A DNA stretch of 64,000 bases, from assembly GCF_010994755.1 (NCBI RefSeq), contig NZ_WHSB02000007.1:124001-188000 (forward strand), written 5' to 3'. Each line of letters opens with the position of its first letter. The stretch's first letter is position 1. Of the stretch, positions 59,007 to 64,000 are shown one piece after another. The notes beneath the pieces were generated by a model that saw nothing but the letters and a program-made list of their open reading frames with translations, was not told the DNA's origin and ran no database searches. The position numbers and the translations under genes are program-made. Source of the stretch: Shinella lacus (lineage in GTDB: Bacteria > Pseudomonadota > Alphaproteobacteria > Rhizobiales > Rhizobiaceae).

Positions 59007-59453
59007 ATGCAGACATGGCGCCCGCCGCAGAAAATCCATGTGAAGGTGCTGGGCCTCGCCTGGCAGGGCAGCCGGCTGCTCGCCGCGGAAGTGACGCGGG
59101 ACGACGGCAGCGTGAAGGGCGTTCGCCCGCCCGGCGGCACCGTCGAATTCGGCGAGACGCGGGAGGAGGCGCTGGCGCGCGAGTTCCGCGAGGAGCTCAA
59201 CTGCGGCATCGCCATCAACGGCCCCTGGACCGTCTTCGAGAATCTCTTCTGGCACGAGGGCGCGCGCGGCCACGAATTCATCTTCGCAGCGCCCATCCGC
59301 CTGCTCGACGAAAGCCTCTACCGCCGCCCGGAAATCACGCTGGTCGAGCATGACCGCTCGGTCTGGACGGCGCGGTGGTTCATACCGGATGCCTTGCCGA
59401 ACGGCTGGGAGCTCTATCCGACCGGCCTCGCCGCCCATATCAAGGCGCGATAG
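59007..59453 (+). CDS. Nudix hydrolase
   Basis: A 148-residue Nudix protein. The box is complete: GGTVEFGETREEALAREFREEL, with GX5E and REFREE giving the metal-binding glutamates, followed by ..LN rather than the typical G. The body (WTVFENLFWHEGARGHEFIFAAPI) is of the MutT/NUDT-like short type. AGGAGG lies 6 bases before the ATG, which fixes the start; an upstream in-frame start lacks such a site. Substrate unknown. It is next to the DUF2842 gene convergently. Confidence 0.9.
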   Translation: MQTWRPPQKIHVKVLGLAWQGSRLLAAEVTRDDGSVKGVRPPGGTVEFGETREEALAREFREELNCGIAINGPWTVFENLFWHEGARGHEFIFAAPIRLLDESLYRRPEITLVEHDRSVWTARWFIPDALPNGWELYPTGLAAHIKAR

Positions 59454-59457
59454 AAGC

Positions 59458-59676
59458 TTATTCGTCGCGCGGCTTGCCGGGCTTTTCCATCCATTTGATG
59501 ATCAGCATGGCCGGCAGGATCCAGAGCAGGCCGGTCACCGTGAAATAGATGAGGTGGGTCCACCACGGCGATTCCCCCAAGGTCGCGACGGCGACGGTGG
59601 TCGCGATCAGCGCATAGACGAGGACGAGGATGATGATCAGCACGGTGCCGATCAGTTTGCGCAGGCGAGGGGGCAT
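59458..59676 (-). CDS. DUF2842 small membrane protein, 72 aa
   Basis: Two hydrophobic helices: IGTVLIIILVLVYALIATTVA and YFTVTGLLWILPAMLIIKWM. The start MPPRLRKLIGTVLIII and the WILPAMLIIKWM end are the marks of DUF2842, an uncharacterised family of Alphaproteobacteria. It lies between the Nudix gene and ctaA, convergent with the former and divergent from the latter. Location before ctaA is conserved in rhizobia but no role in heme synthesis is known. Confidence 0.85.
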   Translation of the reverse strand: MPPRLRKLIGTVLIIILVLVYALIATTVAVATLGESPWWTHLIYFTVTGLLWILPAMLIIKWMEKPGKPRDE

Positions 59677-59787
59677 TGGCGGTCTTTCAATTCATAAGCG
59701 GCAAGGGCGCGACGGCATGCCGCAAAGGTTCGGGCCTTGTTTTGCACGGCCCGGTCGGGCAAATCAACGCCAAGACAAGGAGCAGTT

Positions 59788-60867
59788 ATGATGACCGCCA
59801 CCACCGCGACCGCATACCGCAGTGACTACGACACGGACAGGACCGACCGCAACCGCCGCCAGGTGCGCCGGTGGCTCGGCTTCGTGCTGTTCACACTGTT
59901 CGTGCTGGTGCTCGTCGGCGGCGCGACGCGGCTCACCGAATCCGGGCTTTCCATCACCGAATGGAAGCCGATCCACGGCGTCATCCCGCCGATCACCGCG
60001 GCGGAATGGCAGGAGGAATTCGACCTCTACAAGCGCATTCCGCAATATGAGCAGATCAATAAGGGCATGACCGTCGACGAGTTCAAGACGATCTTCTGGT
60101 GGGAATGGGCGCACCGGTTGATCGCGCGCTCCATCGGCTTCGTCTTCGCCGTGCCGCTCGCCTTCTTCTGGCTGACCGGCCGCATCGAGAAGAAGCTGCG
60201 CTGGCCGCTCGTCGGGCTTCTGGCGCTCGGCGGTTTCCAGGGCTTCATCGGCTGGTGGATGGTCTCTTCAGGCCTCGCCGACCGCGTCTCCGTCAGCCAG
60301 TACCGGCTCGCCACCCACCTCACCATCGCCTGTCTGATCTTCGCCTGGACCACCTGGCTGATGCGCGCGCTCTCGCCGCACAGCGACGATCCGGCCCCGA
60401 CCACGACCGCGCAGCGCATGGCCGGCATCATCGCCTGCATGGCGATCTTCCAGATCTATCTCGGCGCGCTCGTCGCCGGCCTCGACGCGGGCCTCTCCTA
60501 CAACACCTGGCCGCTGATGGACGGCGCCGTCGTGCCCGGCGGCCTCTTCCTCCAGCAGCCCTGGTGGATCAACCTCTTCGAAAACCCGAAGACCGTGCAG
60601 TTCGTCCACCGCATCGGCGCCTACGTGCTCTTCGCGCTCGTCTTCATCCACATGCTCTCGTCTCTTCGCGCCGCCCCCGAAACCACCCACGCCCGCCGCG
60701 CCCTCGTCCTCTTCGCCCTCATCTGTCTCCAGGCAACGATCGGCATCCTGACGCTGGTCTGGCAGGTGCCGCTCGGCTGGGCGCTGGCGCACCAGGGCGG
60801 CGCGCTGATCGTGCTGGGTTTTGCGGTCGCGCATTGGCGCGGGTTTGTCGGGGAGTATGAGCGGTAG
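59788..60867 (+). CDS. ctaA: heme A synthase
   Basis: Oxidises heme O to heme A for aa3-type cytochrome oxidase. In 359 residues about eight membrane helices in two four-helix repeats. Conserved heme-ligand histidines are seen: [32 protein letters not shown] and [35 protein letters not shown] near the N-terminus is the CtaA signature of the alphaproteobacterial (type 2) branch. AAGGAG lies before the ATG. Single gene convergent with argC. Confidence 0.96.
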   Translation: MMTATTATAYRSDYDTDRTDRNRRQVRRWLGFVLFTLFVLVLVGGATRLTESGLSITEWKPIHGVIPPITAAEWQEEFDLYKRIPQYEQINKGMTVDEFKTIFWWEWAHRLIARSIGFVFAVPLAFFWLTGRIEKKLRWPLVGLLALGGFQGFIGWWMVSSGLADRVSVSQYRLATHLTIACLIFAWTTWLMRALSPHSDDPAPTTTAQRMAGIIACMAIFQIYLGALVAGLDAGLSYNTWPLMDGAVVPGGLFLQQPWWINLFENPKTVQFVHRIGAYVLFALVFIHMLSSLRAAPETTHARRALVLFALICLQATIGILTLVWQVPLGWALAHQGGALIVLGFAVAHWRGFVGEYER

Positions 60868-60879
60868 GAGGGGCGAAAC

Positions 60880-61812
60880 TCAGCCCCGCAGCATCAGATC
60901 CATGTTCTGCACCGCAGCCCCCGAAGCGCCCTTGCCGAGATTGTCGAGCAGGGCGACGAGGTTGACGTGGGGGGCGCCGGCGGTACCGAAGACGTAGAGC
61001 TTCATGCGGTCGGTGTCGGCGAGTTCCACGGCGTTGACGCGGGGGAGCGCGGCGCTTTCCTTGAGGTCCACGACTTCGACGATGTCCTGGCCGGCGTAGT
61101 GCGCGACCAGCGCCTCATGGATGGAGCCCAACGAGGCGTGATCGTTGAGGTCGGCGAGATAGAGCGGCACCTGCACGATCATGCCCTGAGCGAATTTTCC
61201 GACCGAGGGCGAGAAGAGGGGGGCGCGCGACAGCATGCCGTGCACCTGCATCTCCGGCACATGCTTGTGCTTCAGCGGCAGGCCGTAGAGGAAGTGGGGC
61301 GACGAGATGTGCTCGGGGTGCCCGGCATCTTCCATCTGCGCGATCATCTGCTTGCCGCCGCCGGTGTAGCCGGAGACCGCGTTGACGGTGACCGGATAGT
61401 CCTCCGGCAGGATGCCGGCGAGGCGCAGCGGGCGGATGAGGCCGATGGCGCCCGTCGGGTAGCAGCCGGGATTGGCGACGTAGCGGGCGTCCGCGATTTT
61501 CTTCGGCTGCGCGCGGTCCATCTCGGCGAAGCCGTAGGCCCAGTCGGGGTGCACGCGGTGCGCGGTCGAAGTGTCGATGATGCGCACGGAATTGTTGCCG
61601 GCGACCATGGCGACGGCCTCCTTGGCGGCATCATCCGGCAGGCAGAGGATGGCGACGTCGGCGTCGTTCAGCAGGTCTTCGCGCAGCTTCGCATTGCGCC
61701 GCTCGGCTTCCGGAATGGACAGAAGCTCGACATCGTCGCGGCCGGCCATGCGCGTGCGGATCTGCAGGCCCGTCGTGCCGTGTTCGCCATCGATGAAGAT
61801 CTTCGGTTTCAT
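60880..61812 (-). CDS. argC: N-acetyl-gamma-glutamyl-phosphate reductase (type 2)
   Basis: Third step of arginine synthesis. The 310-residue length and N-terminus [22 protein letters not shown] (NADP-binding G-x-x-G) identify the short type 2 ArgC. The active-site cysteine is in [28 protein letters not shown] and [18 protein letters not shown] carry conserved substrate residues. GGGATTCCAG precedes the ATG at 61812; an ATG four codons earlier lies within that region. It lies 94 bases after speB on the same strand, so arginine synthesis and agmatine use are side by side. Confidence 0.95.
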   Translation of the reverse strand: MKPKIFIDGEHGTTGLQIRTRMAGRDDVELLSIPEAERRNAKLREDLLNDADVAILCLPDDAAKEAVAMVAGNNSVRIIDTSTAHRVHPDWAYGFAEMDRAQPKKIADARYVANPGCYPTGAIGLIRPLRLAGILPEDYPVTVNAVSGYTGGGKQMIAQMEDAGHPEHISSPHFLYGLPLKHKHVPEMQVHGMLSRAPLFSPSVGKFAQGMIVQVPLYLADLNDHASLGSIHEALVAHYAGQDIVEVVDLKESAALPRVNAVELADTDRMKLYVFGTAGAPHVNLVALLDNLGKGASGAAVQNMDLMLRG

Positions 61813-61906
61813 CTGGAATCCCATCCTGTCAATGCATGCGCCGCGGACCGCCCGCGAGGGTCGGCCCGATATAGCGGCTTGCCTTGTCGCATTCAATGCC
61901 GACGGT

Positions 61907-62860
61907 TCAGCGTCGTTCCGCCAGCTGCGCGGCATGCAGCCCCAGCATGTACATGGCGATGGTCGAGCCCGCGATGGCGGTGATGTCGGCATGGTCATAG
62001 GCCGGCGAGACCTCGACGACATCCGAGCCGACCACGTTCAACGCCCCGAGCTTGCGCAGCACCGACAGGATCTTCGCGCTCGACGGGCCGCCGGACACCG
62101 GCGTGCCGGTGCCGGGCGCATAGGCCGGGTCGAGGCAGTCGATGTCGAAGGTGAGATAGGTTGCACGGTCGGCGACGTGGTGGACGATCGCGTCGGCCAG
62201 TTCACCGGCGGTCATTTCCTCGACCTCGTAGCCGTAGAGGATGCGGATGCCGCAATCCTCCGGCGCATGGGTGCGGATGCCGATCTGGATCGACGTCTCC
62301 GCATCGATCAGCCCCTCGCGCACGGCCGTGCCGACGAAGGAACCATGGTCGATGCGCCCCTTTTCGTCCGCCCAGGTATCCTGGTGCGCATCGAACTGGA
62401 CGAGCGACAGCGGCCCATACTTTTCGGCATGCGCGCGCAGGATCGGCAGCGTGATGAAATGGTCGCCGCCGAGCGTCAGCATATAGGCGCCGGATTTGAG
62501 GATCTTCTTCGCCTCGCGCTCGATCGTCGCCGGCGTCTTCTGGTGGTTGCCGTAGTCGAGCAGGCAATCGCCGTAGTCGATGACGGCCATGTCCTCGAAG
62601 AGGTCGCGCTCGAAGGGATATTGCGGATCGTTGTCCATGATCGCCGAAGCGCGGCGGATCGCCTGCGGCCCGAAGCGCGTGCCGGGGCGGTTGGAGGTCG
62701 CGGCATCGAAGGGAATGCCCCAGACGACCGCGTCGACATCCTTCAGCACCTTCGAATAGCGCCGGCGCATGAAGGAGAGGATGCCGGCATGGGTCGGGTC
62801 CGAGGCAGCGCTTTTCAGCGATTTTGCCGTGATGGCGTGGTCGATCGTCTTGTTGGCCAT
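61907..62860 (-). CDS. speB: agmatinase
   Basis: Ureohydrolase that splits agmatine into putrescine and urea. The 317-residue protein has the three manganese motifs: [16 protein letters not shown] (of the DAHxD pattern) and [16 protein letters not shown], the last carrying the SxDxDxxDPxxAP-type acidic ligands. [15 protein letters not shown] near residue 60 is typical. GGAGGGAATTTC precedes the ATG. Position between argC and rpsI matches rhizobial chromosomes. Confidence 0.94.
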   Translation of the reverse strand: MANKTIDHAITAKSLKSAASDPTHAGILSFMRRRYSKVLKDVDAVVWGIPFDAATSNRPGTRFGPQAIRRASAIMDNDPQYPFERDLFEDMAVIDYGDCLLDYGNHQKTPATIEREAKKILKSGAYMLTLGGDHFITLPILRAHAEKYGPLSLVQFDAHQDTWADEKGRIDHGSFVGTAVREGLIDAETSIQIGIRTHAPEDCGIRILYGYEVEEMTAGELADAIVHHVADRATYLTFDIDCLDPAYAPGTGTPVSGGPSSAKILSVLRKLGALNVVGSDVVEVSPAYDHADITAIAGSTIAMYMLGLHAAQLAERR

Positions 62861-62938
62861 GAAATTCCCTCCGAAATCTGGCGGGACGTTCGCCAATCGC
62901 GGGCTTTAAGGCAAGAGGGATTCTACGTGCAGAAAACG

Positions 62939-62965
62939 AAAAGGCCGGGGCGAACCCCGGCCTTT
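62939..62965. terminator. intrinsic terminator of rplM-rpsI
   Basis: AAAAGGCCGGGG - CGAA - CCCCGGCCTTT. On the minus strand the hairpin ends CCTTTTCGTTTTC, a good T-rich tail for the ribosomal-protein transcript. Confidence 0.88.
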
Positions 62966-62990
62966 CCTGAACCCAAAATCGTCCGAGCGA

Positions 62991-63467
62991 TTAACGCTTG
63001 GAGAACTGGAACGAACGGCGGGCCTTGGCCTTGCCGTACTTCTTGCGTTCGACGACGCGCGAATCGCGGGTCAGGAAGCCGCCCTTCTTCAGAACCGCGC
63101 GCAGGCCCGGCTCGAAGTAGGTCAGCGCCTTGGAGACGCCGTGACGAACGGCACCGGCCTGGCCGGAAAGACCGCCGCCGGCAACGGTGGCAACGATGTC
63201 GAACTGGCCGTCACGGGCAGCCGCGATGATCGGCTGCTGCAGGATCATCTGCAGAACCGGGCGGGCGAAGTAGGTCTCGAAAGACTTGCCGTTGACGGTG
63301 ATCTTGCCGGAGCCCGGCTTGACCCATACGCGGGCGACAGCGTTCTTGCGCTTGCCGGTGGCGTAGGAGCGGCCCTGGGCGTCAACCTTCTTGACGTGAA
63401 CCGGGGCGGAGGCAGCGGGAGCTGCGGCAGCGACGCCGAGGTCCTTGAGCGAGGAGAGGTCGGCCAT
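62991..63467 (-). CDS. rpsI: 30S ribosomal protein S9
   Basis: Small-subunit protein whose C-terminus contacts P-site tRNA. In 158 residues the N-terminal ~30 ([20 protein letters not shown]) is an alphaproteobacterial extension; the core starts [18 protein letters not shown] and ends [16 protein letters not shown], with the expected basic SKR tail. It follows rplM with a 2-base gap, the universal L13-S9 pair. Confidence 0.98.
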   Translation of the reverse strand: MADLSSLKDLGVAAAAPAASAPVHVKKVDAQGRSYATGKRKNAVARVWVKPGSGKITVNGKSFETYFARPVLQMILQQPIIAAARDGQFDIVATVAGGGLSGQAGAVRHGVSKALTYFEPGLRAVLKKGGFLTRDSRVVERKKYGKAKARRSFQFSKR

Positions 63468-63469
63468 GA

Positions 63470-63934
63470 TCAGGCGCTCCTTGTGTTCTTGCTGTTCAGC
63501 TTGGCGACGTCGAGGGTGACGGGCTGCTGTGCTTCATGCGGATGGTTGGAGCCGGCATAGACGCGCAGGTTCTTCATCTGGCGACGGCCGAGCGGGCCGC
63601 GCGGAACCATGCGTTCGACAGCCTTCTCGAGAACGCGCTCCGGGAAGCGGCCTTCGATGATCTGGCGAGCCGTACGCTCCTTGATGCCACCCGGATAACC
63701 GGTGTGCCAGTAATACGTCTTGTCGGAATACTTCTTGCCGGTGAAGACGACCTTCTCAGCGTTGATAACGATGATGTTGTCACCGTCGTCGACGTGGGGG
63801 GTGAAGGTGGCCTTATGCTTGCCGCGCAGGCGGTTTGCGATCAGGGTAGCGAGGCGACCGACAACGAGGCCTTCGGCGTCGATGAGGATCCACTTCTTCT
63901 CTACCTCGGCGGGCTTCTGTACGAAGGTTCCCAT
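63470..63934 (-). CDS. rplM: 50S ribosomal protein L13
   Basis: Early-assembly large-subunit protein. 154 residues with the family opening [46 protein letters not shown] and the late [33 protein letters not shown]. First gene of the rplM-rpsI pair; its leader from 63935 to the edge contains AAAGAAAGAGC as a possible ribosome site and no other gene. Confidence 0.98.
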   Translation of the reverse strand: MGTFVQKPAEVEKKWILIDAEGLVVGRLATLIANRLRGKHKATFTPHVDDGDNIIVINAEKVVFTGKKYSDKTYYWHTGYPGGIKERTARQIIEGRFPERVLEKAVERMVPRGPLGRRQMKNLRVYAGSNHPHEAQQPVTLDVAKLNSKNTRSA

Positions 63935-64000
63935 GGGAGTAGCTCTTTCTTTAGGGGTCCCGAAACCTTGCGGCTTTGGGCGCTTTTTGTTGCTTGGTTT

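Overview
The window is an ordinary-looking stretch of a high-GC alphaproteobacterial chromosome, almost certainly from the Rhizobiaceae (Ensifer/Shinella/Rhizobium type). The evidence is gene order: uvrC divergent from a RopB-like porin, hemB - ldtR - ldtP - glyA - nrdR - ribD - ribE - ribH - nusB, yceD - plsX - fabH - ihfA - merR, and ctaA - argC - speB - rpsI - rplM are all arrangements typical of rhizobial main chromosomes. I see no prophage, insertion sequence, conjugative gene or CRISPR array. I identify 67 protein genes, one tRNA-Pro(GGG), one strong small-RNA candidate, several terminators and several families of dispersed palindromes.

Layout. 1-5800: a truncated GGDEF protein, an orphan 94-residue protein, DinB, a glutathione transferase, ndk, two secreted proteins and a CGNR-type regulator. 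5800-11980: a lone LivH-like permease, moaE-moaD-pgsA, and a folded-pterin-like SDR coupled to uvrC. 11980-25400: a RopB-like porin, a second glutathione transferase, RNase T2 lipoprotein, rlmJ, a DMSO-reductase-family molybdoenzyme with a Nudix partner, aspS, creD and parC. 25400-30000: a DMT exporter, the N-end-rule transferase bpt, an RDD protein and hemB. 30000-47650: cell-wall remodelling (ldtR/ldtP), one-carbon and riboflavin synthesis, a membrane diguanylate cyclase, a proton-pumping pyrophosphatase, bamE, and fatty-acid/phospholipid initiation. 47650-49240: a dense stress-regulated cluster. 49240-58840: an exopolysaccharide operon with its divergent co-polymerase. 58840-64000: housekeeping genes ending in rpsI/rplM.

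The two most interesting places are intergenic. At 47.7-49.2 kb, within 1.6 kb, lie (i) a 64-residue proline-rich protein behind a near-consensus sigma-EcfG promoter, (ii) a 70-residue protein behind a perfect alphaproteobacterial LexA box (GTTC-N7-GTTC), (iii) an unannotated minus-strand RNA with three hairpins, a CUCCCCC linker and an intrinsic terminator, (iv) tRNA-Pro, and (v) a GlsB/YeaQ membrane protein behind an exact GGAAC-N16-CGTT promoter. At 49.3-58.8 kb the exopolysaccharide genes (outer-membrane export protein, phosphoglycosyltransferase, Wzy/ligase, two GT4 enzymes, GNAT/FemAB-like protein) have the composition of the rhizobial unipolar-polysaccharide (upp) attachment loci. Their co-polymerase has lost the Walker A lysine, and the divergent promoter region contains a near-match to a CtrA site.

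All positions and motif readings come from inspecting the sequence by eye; no database search or folding program was run.
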